Below, one piece after another: positions 48,232-55,318 of a DNA stretch of 64,000 bases (positions are counted from its first letter, which is position 1; each line of letters opens with the position of its first letter). This DNA comes from Kribbella sp. CA-293567 (GTDB lineage: Bacteria; Actinomycetota; Actinomycetes; Propionibacteriales; Kribbellaceae). Made by a program: the position numbers and the translations under genes. The notes beneath the pieces were generated by a model, which saw only the letters and a program-made list of their open reading frames with translations, did not search any database and had not been told where the DNA came from. The DNA lies in the NCBI RefSeq assembly GCF_027627575.1, contig NZ_CP114065.1:4898001-4962000 (forward strand). Reading direction: 5' to 3'.

Positions 48232-48906
48232 TCAGTGCTCGTCCCCCGGTACGACGAGGCCGCACTCGTAGGCGAACACGACGGCCTGGACGCGGTCGCG
48301 CAGGCCGAGTTTGAGCAGCACCCGGGAGACGTGGGTCTTGACCGTCGCTTCGCCGACGAACAGGGAGGTGGCGATCTCGGTGTTGGTCAGGCCGCGCGCG
48401 ATCAGGCCGAGCACCTCACGTTCGCGGTCGGTCAGGTCGGCGACCAGGTCGGGCCGGTAGACGCGCTCGCCGCCGCCGGTGAACCGCTTGATCACCCGGC
48501 GGGTCACCTCGGGGGCCAGCAGGGCGTGGCCGGAGTGCACCACCTGGATCGCCTCGACCAGGTCCTCGGGAGCGGTGTTCTTCAGCAGGAAGCCGCTGGC
48601 CCCCGCGCCCAGGGACTCGAACAGGTAGTCGTCGCGGTCGAAGGTGGTCAGGATCACCACCTTGCCGGCGTCCGCGGCGACGATCCGCTGGGTCGCGGCG
48701 ATGCCGTCGAGGCCGGGCATCTGGACGTCCATCAGGACGACGTCCGGCCGCAGCTCCAGCGCGAGCTCGACCGCCTTCTCGCCGTCGGCGGCCTCGCCGA
48801 TCACCTCGATCTCGGGCTCCACCGACAGGATCATCCGGAATCCGGCCCGGACCAGGTCCTGGTCGTCGACGAGCAGGACGCGCATCGGCGTACCGGGCTC
48901 ACTCAT
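48232..48906 (-). CDS. NarL/LuxR-type response regulator
   Basis: The 224-residue protein has a receiver domain (about 8-125; D15, phospho-acceptor Asp60 in V-V-L-M-D-V-Q-M-P, Thr in I-L-T-T-F-D, Lys in L-L-K-N-T) and a LuxR helix-turn-helix (about 155-215; L-T-D-R-E-R-E-V-L-G-L-I-A-R-G-L-T-N-T-E-I-A). Its ATG overlaps the stop of the kinase gene (ATGA). It probably controls the natAB exporter just downstream and possibly its own operon. Confidence 0.93.
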   Translation of the reverse strand: MSEPGTPMRVLLVDDQDLVRAGFRMILSVEPEIEVIGEAADGEKAVELALELRPDVVLMDVQMPGLDGIAATQRIVAADAGKVVILTTFDRDDYLFESLGAGASGFLLKNTAPEDLVEAIQVVHSGHALLAPEVTRRVIKRFTGGGERVYRPDLVADLTDREREVLGLIARGLTNTEIATSLFVGEATVKTHVSRVLLKLGLRDRVQAVVFAYECGLVVPGDEH

Positions 48907-50282
48907 GCTGGGGGTTCTCCTTCGGGCGTCGCCGGGGCCGGCGTGGGCTGCAGCGGGATCCGGGCGCGGACCCGGAAGCCGCCGACCGGACGTGGACCGA
49001 TCTCGCTCTCGCCGCCGAGCAGGCCGACCCTCTCACGGATCCCGACGTGACCGAGCCGGCTGCCGACCGGAGCGTGTTTGGGCCGGCCGTCGTCGATCAC
49101 CTCGATCTCGACGGCGGTACCGGCGAGATAGCGCAGCGTGACGTGCGCGGCCCGGGCGGTGGAGTGCCGCCTGACGTTGGTCAGTGCCTCCTGCACGATC
49201 CGGTAGACCGACACCGAGACGGTCTCCGGCAGCGTCACCGGCTGGCCGATCTGGTGGAATCCGACCGACAGCCCCTCACCGTTCGCGCTCTGCACCAGGG
49301 CCGGCAGCCGATCGGCGCCGGCCTGCGGAGCCTTGATCGCGGGCATCCCGAGATCGTCGTCCAGCTCGGGATCGGCGGCCCGGAGCATGCCGAGCAACTG
49401 GCGCATCTCGTTGACCGCGGTCCGGCTGGAGTTCTCGATCACGCTGAGCGCGTTCTTCGCGGCCGCCGGGTCCTTCTCCATCACCCGCCGCGCGCCACCC
49501 GCCTGGACGCCGATGCTGCTGATGTGGTGCGCGACCACGTCGTGCAGCTCCCGCGAGATCCGCAGCCGCTCGTCGATCACGGCCCGCCGGGCGTTCGCCT
49601 GCTGCTGGGTGGCCAGCTCGGTGGCCTGCTGCTCCAGCTCGTGCCGCTGCCGGGCGGTGCGCCAAGCCGTACGGCCCCAGAAGTAGGCGCCGAAGAAGTA
49701 GAGGACGTTGAGCGCGAAGTTCAGCAGCACGAAGGACACGTACGGCGACAGCACCCCGCCGCCCGGTCCCTTGATCGCGTCGTCGGCCAGGGCCTCGACG
49801 AAGCCGTGCGCCAGCCAGCCGAACATCCCCGCGAACACGAGCACCATCACGAGCTTCATCCGGCGCCGGTCCCGCGCCCAGGCCACCGCCGCGTAGATCG
49901 CCATGAACTGGGTCGCCTGGGTGACCAGGTTGCCGGCGAAGGAGAACGTGTTGCGTTCCCCGTTGACGAAGAAGAGCACCGAGACGACCACCAGCACGGT
50001 CAGCGGGAACCGCCGCCGCAGGCACAGTGGCAGCGCGACGGCCGCGCTCAGCAGATAGGTCTCGATCCCGCCGATCCCCAGGTCGACCGGCATCGCGGCG
50101 GTACTACGGGCCAGGTCGGTGCCGACGACACCGGCCAGCGCCATCCCGAGACCGAGGAAAACGTCCTGGCGGAGCTCACGCCGGGTGGGTCCGGGCCGCC
50201 GCCAGCCGGTGGTGTTCGTCACAGGCTCGGCAGCCGGTGTCGCGGTGGGCCGCGGTAAAGCTCGCGGCTGCGAGGTGGACAT
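48903..50282 (-). CDS. Sensor histidine kinase, DesK/NarX-type (HisKA_3)
   Basis: The ATG at 50282 gives 459 residues. A 40-residue cytosolic start is followed by several hydrophobic segments (about 40-205) forming the membrane sensor, a coiled segment (E-L-E-Q-Q-A-T-E-L), the HisKA_3 dimerisation helix with phospho-acceptor His247 (S-R-E-L-H-D-V-V-A-H-H), and a HATPase_c domain (Q-E-A-L-T-N-V-R-R-H; G-H-V-G-I-R-E-R; G-G-F-R-V). No external domain is apparent, so the signal is probably in the membrane, as for DesK/LiaS-type kinases. A TAGGCT hexamer lies 8 nt before the start, so the transcript may be leaderless. Divergent from lipA, about 60 nt apart. Confidence 0.91.
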   Translation of the reverse strand: MSTSQPRALPRPTATPAAEPVTNTTGWRRPGPTRRELRQDVFLGLGMALAGVVGTDLARSTAAMPVDLGIGGIETYLLSAAVALPLCLRRRFPLTVLVVVSVLFFVNGERNTFSFAGNLVTQATQFMAIYAAVAWARDRRRMKLVMVLVFAGMFGWLAHGFVEALADDAIKGPGGGVLSPYVSFVLLNFALNVLYFFGAYFWGRTAWRTARQRHELEQQATELATQQQANARRAVIDERLRISRELHDVVAHHISSIGVQAGGARRVMEKDPAAAKNALSVIENSSRTAVNEMRQLLGMLRAADPELDDDLGMPAIKAPQAGADRLPALVQSANGEGLSVGFHQIGQPVTLPETVSVSVYRIVQEALTNVRRHSTARAAHVTLRYLAGTAVEIEVIDDGRPKHAPVGSRLGHVGIRERVGLLGGESEIGPRPVGGFRVRARIPLQPTPAPATPEGEPPA

Positions 50283-50290
50283 GGTTGCCC

Positions 50291-50296
50291 AGCCTA
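50291..50296 (-). promoter_or_regulatory. Candidate -10 (TAGGCT) of the HK-RR-nat operon
   Basis: On the minus strand TAGGCT is followed by 8 nt and the ATG at 50282. Spacing is one or two nt longer than in the other cases. Confidence 0.35.
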
Positions 50297-50330
50297 CGGG
50301 TGGGCTGGGCAGCGGCCCGGGGGCGCGGCG

Positions 50331-50336
50331 TACTCT
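50331..50336 (+). promoter_or_regulatory. Candidate -10 (TACTCT) of lipA, leaderless
   Basis: TACTCT is followed by exactly 7 nt and the GTG at 50344, the same layout as at lipB. No ribosome site is visible. Confidence 0.5.
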
Positions 50337-50343
50337 GGTCGGC

Positions 50344-51288
50344 GTGACGATCGTTCCAGAAGGACGGAAACTACTCAGACTCGAAGTGCGCAACGCGGCG
50401 ACCCCGATCGAGCGCAAACCCGAGTGGATCAAGACCCGCGCCAAGATGGGCCCGGAATACCAGAAGCTGCAGAAGCTGGTGAAGTCCGAGGACCTGCACA
50501 CGGTGTGTCAGGAAGCGGGCTGCCCGAACATCTTCGAGTGCTGGGAAGACCGCGAGGCCACCTTCCTGATCGGTGGCGACCAGTGCACCCGGCGCTGTGA
50601 CTTCTGCCAGATCGACACCGGCAAGCCACAGGACCTGGACCGCGACGAGCCCCGCCGGGTCGCCGAGTCGGTGGTCAAGATGGGTCTGCGCTACGCGACC
50701 GTGACCGGCGTCGCCCGCGACGACCTGGACGACGGCGGCGCCTGGCTGTACGCCGAGACGATCCGCCAGATCCACGCGCTGAACCCCGACACCGGCGTGG
50801 AGATGCTCGCGCCCGACTTCAACGCCGTACCGGAGCAGCTGGCCGAGGTGTTCTCGTCCCGCCCCGAGGTGTTCGCGCACAACATCGAGACGGTGCCGCG
50901 GATCTTCCGCCGGATCCGGCCCGGCTTCCGCTACGAGCGGTCGCTGGACGTGATCACCCAGGCCCGCGACTACGGCCTGGTGACCAAGTCCAACCTGATC
51001 CTCGGCATGGGCGAGACCCGTGAGGAGGTCAGCCAGGCGCTGACCGACCTGCACGAGGCCGGCTGCGAGATCATCACCATCACCCAGTACCTGCGCCCGT
51101 CGGTGCGGCACCACCCGGTCGAGCGCTGGGTCCGGCCGGAGGAGTTCGTCGAGATGAAGGAGGAGGCCGAGGAGATCGGCTTCGCCGGAGTCATGTCCGG
51201 TCCGCTGGTGCGTTCGTCGTACCGGGCCGGTCGGCTGTACCGTCAGGCTGTGGAGTCGCGGATGACCTCGACTGCCCAGGATGCTTAG
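50344..51288 (+). CDS. lipA: Lipoyl synthase (radical SAM)
   Basis: The 314-residue enzyme inserts two sulfur atoms into protein-bound octanoate. Auxiliary cluster cysteines Cys55, Cys60, Cys66 (V-C-Q-E-A-G-C-P-N-I-F-E-C) and the radical-SAM cluster Cys81, Cys85, Cys88 (C-T-R-R-C-D-F-C) are intact, as is the C-terminal R-S-S-Y-R-A-G motif whose Ser is a cluster ligand. The GTG start is fixed by the -10 hexamer and the family start. lipB lies upstream beyond a LysR gene, a membrane protein and the natAB block. The DUF4191 gene follows, as in M. tuberculosis. Confidence 0.96.
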   Translation: MTIVPEGRKLLRLEVRNAATPIERKPEWIKTRAKMGPEYQKLQKLVKSEDLHTVCQEAGCPNIFECWEDREATFLIGGDQCTRRCDFCQIDTGKPQDLDRDEPRRVAESVVKMGLRYATVTGVARDDLDDGGAWLYAETIRQIHALNPDTGVEMLAPDFNAVPEQLAEVFSSRPEVFAHNIETVPRIFRRIRPGFRYERSLDVITQARDYGLVTKSNLILGMGETREEVSQALTDLHEAGCEIITITQYLRPSVRHHPVERWVRPEEFVEMKEEAEEIGFAGVMSGPLVRSSYRAGRLYRQAVESRMTSTAQDA

Positions 51289-51321
51289 CCCGGACCGCAG
51301 AAAACACGGACAAAGGTAGAG

Positions 51322-52017
51322 ATGGCCAAGAACGACGCGCCCGCCGAGAAGACCAGCCGGCTCAAGCAGATCCGGTCGGCGTACCAGCTGACCAAGAAGT
51401 CCGACCCCCGGATCGGACTGATCCTGGCCGGGATCTTCCTCGGCGTGGTCGCGGTGTTCGTCGCCGGCGGCCTGTTCATCGGCCCGCTGCTGGTCTGGAT
51501 CCCGCTGGGCGTCGCGCTCGGCTTCCTGGCCGCGACGATCGTCTTCGGCCGCCGGGTCGAGAAGGCGGCGTACAGCCAGATCGAGGGCCAGGCCGGTGCG
51601 GCCGCCTCGGCGCTGCAGACCCTGCGCCGCGGCTGGAACGTGACGCCGGCCGTCGCGGTGACCAAGAACGCCGACATCGTGCACCGCGTCGTCGGCCGTC
51701 CGGGCATCGTGCTGGTCGGCGAGGGCCAGGCCAGCCGGGTCAAGAACCTGCTCGCCGCCGAGGGCAAGAAGCACAGCCGGGTGGCCGGCGGCGCGCCGGT
51801 GATCCAGGTGATGGCCGGTCAGGGCGAGGGCGAGATCGACATCCGCAAGCTGACCAAGCACGTGATGAAGCTGCCGCAGGCGCTGCAGCCGTCGGAGATC
51901 ACCGACCTGCTCCAGCGGCTGAAGGCGCTCGACGCCGTCCGCCCGCAGGTGCCGATGCCGAAGGGCCCGGTGCCGACCAGCATGAAGGGCGCCCGGCAGG
52001 CGATGAAGGGCCGCTGA
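51322..52017 (+). CDS. DUF4191 family membrane protein
   Basis: The 231-residue protein has a basic N-terminus (R-L-K-Q-I-R-S-A-Y-Q-L-T-K-K), two membrane helices (about 32-55 and 58-78) and a cytosolic domain of about 150 residues. Key segments R-R-V-E-K-A-A-Y-S-Q-I-E-G-Q-A-G-A-A and R-P-G-I-V-L-V-G-E-G are typical of DUF4191 (Rv2219 in M. tuberculosis). Function unknown. The ATG is 34 nt after lipA, a conserved neighbourhood that suggests a link to lipoate enzymes or a shared transcript. Confidence 0.9.
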   Translation: MAKNDAPAEKTSRLKQIRSAYQLTKKSDPRIGLILAGIFLGVVAVFVAGGLFIGPLLVWIPLGVALGFLAATIVFGRRVEKAAYSQIEGQAGAAASALQTLRRGWNVTPAVAVTKNADIVHRVVGRPGIVLVGEGQASRVKNLLAAEGKKHSRVAGGAPVIQVMAGQGEGEIDIRKLTKHVMKLPQALQPSEITDLLQRLKALDAVRPQVPMPKGPVPTSMKGARQAMKGR

Positions 52018-52154
52018 GCCACCTCGCCGTAACGCGACAGGCCCCAGGGCCGTTTTCCCTGGCGTGAGGACTTCTGTGCCTCGTGTCGCGCCCGCAGGCC
52101 GTTCACCGGCCTTAAGGTGCGACCAGGGACGGGATCAGAACCAGGGGTAGACAG

Positions 52155-53438
52155 ATGACGGATCTATACACCGCGGTCCACGAGCCTGCGGTGGAGACGT
52201 GGCCTTCGCTGGCGCCGCCACGCTCCAACCCGGTACGCCGGGCCGGCGCGCTCACCGCGTTGCGGCTGATCGCGCGGGATCTGCCTGCCACGATCACGCT
52301 CGACAACCGCAGCTACGGCCTGGGCGGACCGGCCATGCTGGTGCACCGCTCGGGCCCGTTCCTGGATCGGCTCGGCACCGACGCGGGCTCCGGGTTCGGC
52401 GAGGCCTACCTGGCCGGCGACTGGGACCCCGAGCCAGGGACCGACCTGGCCGACCTGCTGCTGCCGTTCGCTCAGCGGTTCAACTCCGAGCAGGACCGGC
52501 AACTGCTGCCGAAGTGGGCCCAGTCGCTGCGCTGGCTGGTCACCCGAACGCAGCCGGGCGAGCAGGAGAACGACCGGGCCGGCGCCCGGGAGAACATCAG
52601 CCGCCACTACGACCTGAGCAACGCGATGTTCTCGCAGTTCCTGGACCCGTCGCTGACCTACTCGGCGGCGCTGTTCGACCAGCAGCCCGAGTCCGACCTC
52701 GCGACCGCGTCGTACGACGAACTCTCGGGCGCGCAACTGCGCAAGCTCGACGCGATCCTGGACGCGGCCGGCGTCACCTCCGGCTCGCGGGTGCTCGACA
52801 TCGGTTGCGGCTGGGCCAGCCTCGCGATCCGCGCGGCGCAGCGGGGCGCGTGGGTCACCGCCATCACCATCGCGTCGCAGCAAGCCTTGCTGGCGCAGCG
52901 CCGGATCGCCGACGCCGGGGTCAGCGACCGGGTGCAGGTCGCGCTGCGGGACTACCGCGACCAGATCGGGGTCTTCGACGCGGTCTTGAGCGTGGAGATG
53001 ATCGAGGCGGTCGGCGAGAAGTACTGGCCGGTGTACTTCGACGTGATCGAACGGCGGCTGGCCCCGGGCGGCAAGGCCGTCGTCCAGGCGATCGTGATGC
53101 CGCACGAGCGGATGCTCGCCACCCGCAACACCTTCACCTGGGTGCAGAAGTACATCTTCCCCGGCGGCCTGATCCCGTCGGTCCAGGTGATCGACCAGGT
53201 CACCGCGCAGCACACCGGCCTGCAGACCGAGGTACTGCGGCACATGGGCGCCGACTACGCCCGCACCCTGCGGATCTGGCGCAACCGCTTCATCGAGCAC
53301 TGGCCGGCCATCGCCGAACTGGGCTTCGACGCGACCTTCCGCCGGATGTGGGAGTTCTACCTGGCCTACTCCGAGGCCGGTTTCCGGGCCGGCTACCTGG
53401 ACGACGTACAGATCCTGCTGACCAAACGCTTCGGGTAG
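52155..53438 (+). CDS. Cyclopropane-fatty-acyl-phospholipid synthase family methyltransferase
   Basis: The 427-residue protein is a SAM-dependent lipid methyltransferase. An N-terminal domain (about 1-150, with I-T-L-D-N-R-S-Y-G and G-E-A-Y-L-A-G-D-W-D) precedes the Rossmann core with V-L-D-I-G-C-G-W-A-S (usual W-G has Ala here), L-S-V-E-M-I-E-A-V-G, K-Y-I-F-P-G-G and R-I-W-R-N-R-F. The bicarbonate ligands E-M-I-E and H-Y-D-L-S-N appear intact. It adds a methylene or methyl group to unsaturated fatty acyl chains of membrane lipids. The single Gly-to-Ala change in the SAM loop is unusual. Confidence 0.91.
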   Translation: MTDLYTAVHEPAVETWPSLAPPRSNPVRRAGALTALRLIARDLPATITLDNRSYGLGGPAMLVHRSGPFLDRLGTDAGSGFGEAYLAGDWDPEPGTDLADLLLPFAQRFNSEQDRQLLPKWAQSLRWLVTRTQPGEQENDRAGARENISRHYDLSNAMFSQFLDPSLTYSAALFDQQPESDLATASYDELSGAQLRKLDAILDAAGVTSGSRVLDIGCGWASLAIRAAQRGAWVTAITIASQQALLAQRRIADAGVSDRVQVALRDYRDQIGVFDAVLSVEMIEAVGEKYWPVYFDVIERRLAPGGKAVVQAIVMPHERMLATRNTFTWVQKYIFPGGLIPSVQVIDQVTAQHTGLQTEVLRHMGADYARTLRIWRNRFIEHWPAIAELGFDATFRRMWEFYLAYSEAGFRAGYLDDVQILLTKRFG

Positions 53439-53465
53439 GCCCCGAGGTCTGGTGGGATGGGGTCC

Positions 53466-54689
53466 ATGAGTGACGGAACCCGCGGTACCGACCTGCTCAC
53501 CCGGTTCGCCGATCTGGTGGTCCGGGTGGGCGTGAACGTCCAGCCCGGCCAGGGGGTGGTGATCAACGCGGACCTGGCCCAGGCCGAGATCGCCCGGGCA
53601 GTGGTCGAGCAGGCGTACGTGGCCGGCGCCGGCTGGGTCGAGGTGCTGTGGACCGACGGACCCGTCCGGCGTTCCGAGCTGACCCACGCGACGACAGAGA
53701 CGCTGAGCGAGGATCGCCCGTGGGCATTGCAGCGCACCCGCGAGTGGGTCGAGGCCGGGATCGCGGCCATCACGCTGACCGGTACGCCGGACCCGCACCT
53801 CTTCGCGGGCATCGAGGCGGCGAAGCTGACCGCGGTCCGCAAGGGCGAGTCGGCCGCCAGGCGGCAGGCGGCGATGACCAACCAGTGGCGCTGGACCGTC
53901 GTCGCGGCCCCCAGCGCGGGCTGGGCTCGGCAGGTCTACGGCGAGCCCGACCTCGAGCGGCTTTGGGCGGCGGTCGGCCAGGCGATGCGGCTGGACGAGG
54001 CCGATCCGGTCGCAGCCTGGCGCGAGCGGGCCGCGACGCTGGCAGCCCGGGCCGCTGCTCTCGACGCTTTGAAGATCAGCGAACTCACCTACTCCGGTGA
54101 CGGCACCGACCTGACCGTCGGCCTGATTCCAGGGTGCCGCTGGACCGGCGGCTCCGTCACCGACGGCGCCGGGATCACGTCGATGCCGAACATCCCGACC
54201 GAAGAGGTGTTCACGAGTCCGGACCGGCGGCGAGCTGACGGCGTACTGCGGGTGACCAGGCCGGTCGTCATCGCCGGCCAACTGGTCGAGGGACTGCGGT
54301 TGACCTTCGCCGGCGGCCGGATCACCGAGGTCTCGGCCGACAGCGGAGCCGACGTCGCGCGAGCCGAACTCGACACCGACGAGGGTTCACGGAGCCTGGG
54401 TGAGGTCGCCCTGGTCGACCGCGAGTCTCGGATCGCACAGGCGAACACTGTGTTTCACAACACGTTGTTCGACGAGAACGCCGGTTGCCACGTCGCCTGG
54501 GGCCAGAGCTTTCCCTTCGCGATCGAGGGCGGAGTGGGACTGAGTGCCGACGAGCGGTACGCCGCCGGGCTCAACACGGCGAGCGTGCACACCGACGTGG
54601 TCGTCGGGGGCGAAGGACTGACCGTCACCGGCAGAACTCCGGAAGGTGACGTGACGATCCTGGCCGACGACGAGTGGGTGCTGAGCTAG
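53466..54689 (+). CDS. Aminopeptidase, peptidase family M29 (AmpS/T-like)
   Basis: I start at ATG 53466; another ATG at 53457 is in frame and neither has a clear ribosome site. The 407-residue protein has M29 features: early segment F-A-D-L-V-V-R-V-G-V-N-V-Q-P-G-Q, metal ligands in N-I-P-T-E-E-V-F-T-S-P-D-R-R, V-A-L-V-D-R-E-S, F-D-E-N-A-G-C-H-V-A-W-G and the C-terminal H-T-D-V-V-V-G, where His and Asp bind the dimetal site. It hydrolyses N-terminal residues in the cytosol. The stop overlaps the stop of the RDD gene within the tetranucleotide CTAG. Confidence 0.92.
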   Translation: MSDGTRGTDLLTRFADLVVRVGVNVQPGQGVVINADLAQAEIARAVVEQAYVAGAGWVEVLWTDGPVRRSELTHATTETLSEDRPWALQRTREWVEAGIAAITLTGTPDPHLFAGIEAAKLTAVRKGESAARRQAAMTNQWRWTVVAAPSAGWARQVYGEPDLERLWAAVGQAMRLDEADPVAAWRERAATLAARAAALDALKISELTYSGDGTDLTVGLIPGCRWTGGSVTDGAGITSMPNIPTEEVFTSPDRRRADGVLRVTRPVVIAGQLVEGLRLTFAGGRITEVSADSGADVARAELDTDEGSRSLGEVALVDRESRIAQANTVFHNTLFDENAGCHVAWGQSFPFAIEGGVGLSADERYAAGLNTASVHTDVVVGGEGLTVTGRTPEGDVTILADDEWVLS

Positions 54690-55150
54690 CGGCGTACGAC
54701 GATCGTCTTCGCCGCGAGGTCGTGCAGGCCCCGGTGCTCCTTGTCGAAGATGATGGCCGGCAGCACCAGGCAGATCAGGAAAGTACGGATCGCTCCGCCC
54801 AGAAGCCCTACCTGCGCGGCATATCCGGTGCCACCGGGCTGCGAACGGATCACCCGCAGCCCGAGCAGCCGGTGGCCGATGGTCGCGCCCGCCAGACCGG
54901 TCAGGATCGCCGACATGGCGAAGAAGATCACCAGCTGGGCGGTGTTGAAGTCGTTGCCTCCGGCCCAGATCGGCTTGCCGACCACGGCCGAGGCGATCAG
55001 CCCGGCCACCAGCCAGTCGACGAACAGCGCCGCCAGCCGGCGGCCCCAGCCCGCGACCGACCCGGGACCCTCCTCGGGCAGCCCGAGCCGGTTGCCCGGA
55101 TATCGGTACTCGTCGGTGGGTCCTGCCCCGGATCGCGCAGATGATGCCAT
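54686..55150 (-). CDS. RDD family membrane protein
   Basis: The 154-residue protein has a hydrophilic start, then the RDD domain with G-W-G-R-R-L-A-A-L-F-V-D-W-L (Arg-Asp pair), three membrane segments, T-I-G-H-R-L-L-G-L-R-V and a final D-K-E-H-R-G-L-H-D. In M. tuberculosis the equivalent Rv2219A lies directly before glnA1. Role unknown; RDD proteins have been linked to ion exchange. A TAGCCT hexamer 7 nt before the ATG suggests a leaderless mRNA. It is divergent from glnA and converges on the peptidase gene with 4-bp overlap. Confidence 0.9.
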   Translation of the reverse strand: MASSARSGAGPTDEYRYPGNRLGLPEEGPGSVAGWGRRLAALFVDWLVAGLIASAVVGKPIWAGGNDFNTAQLVIFFAMSAILTGLAGATIGHRLLGLRVIRSQPGGTGYAAQVGLLGGAIRTFLICLVLPAIIFDKEHRGLHDLAAKTIVVRR

Positions 55151-55157
55151 GATGACG

Positions 55158-55163
55158 AGGCTA
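55158..55163 (-). promoter_or_regulatory. Candidate -10 (TAGCCT) of the RDD gene, leaderless
   Basis: On the minus strand TAGCCT is followed by 7 nt and the ATG at 55150. Confidence 0.4.
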
Positions 55164-55230
55164 CCGAGGCGGTGCGGGATCTCACTCCCCTGCCCGCCGA
55201 AACCAGTGGGTCAGCGCGGACACGCTGGGC

Positions 55231-55268
55231 GTAACATCCGCGAAACACTGGGGTCACGGCCGAGTAAT
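55231..55268 (+). promoter_or_regulatory. GlnR box (two a/b half-site pairs) upstream of glnA
   Basis: GTAAC-n6-GAAAC-n6-GTCAC-n6-GTAAT, at 55231-55235, 55242-55246, 55253-55257 and 55264-55268. This matches the known streptomycete and mycobacterial GlnR operator (gTnAC-n6-GaAAC, repeated at 11-bp steps). The element lies 50-88 bp before the glnA ATG, as expected for an activator. GlnR, an OmpR-type regulator, would raise glnA expression in low nitrogen. The glnR gene is not in the window. Confidence 0.85.
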
Positions 55269-55318
55269 CGGCAGGGCCTACGTTCAGAACAATCTCTGAG
55301 CCACCCCGAGGAGTCTGT

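Noticed and set aside
52044..52107. Small hairpins CCAGGG/CCCTGG and AGGCCG/CGGCCT after the DUF4191 gene
   Set aside because: Stems of 6 bp without T-run are expected by chance at this base composition, so I do not call a terminator.
52164..54281. Long minus-strand frame opposite the CFA synthase and M29 peptidase genes
   Set aside because: Antisense to two recognised enzymes; composition as expected from the shadow frame.
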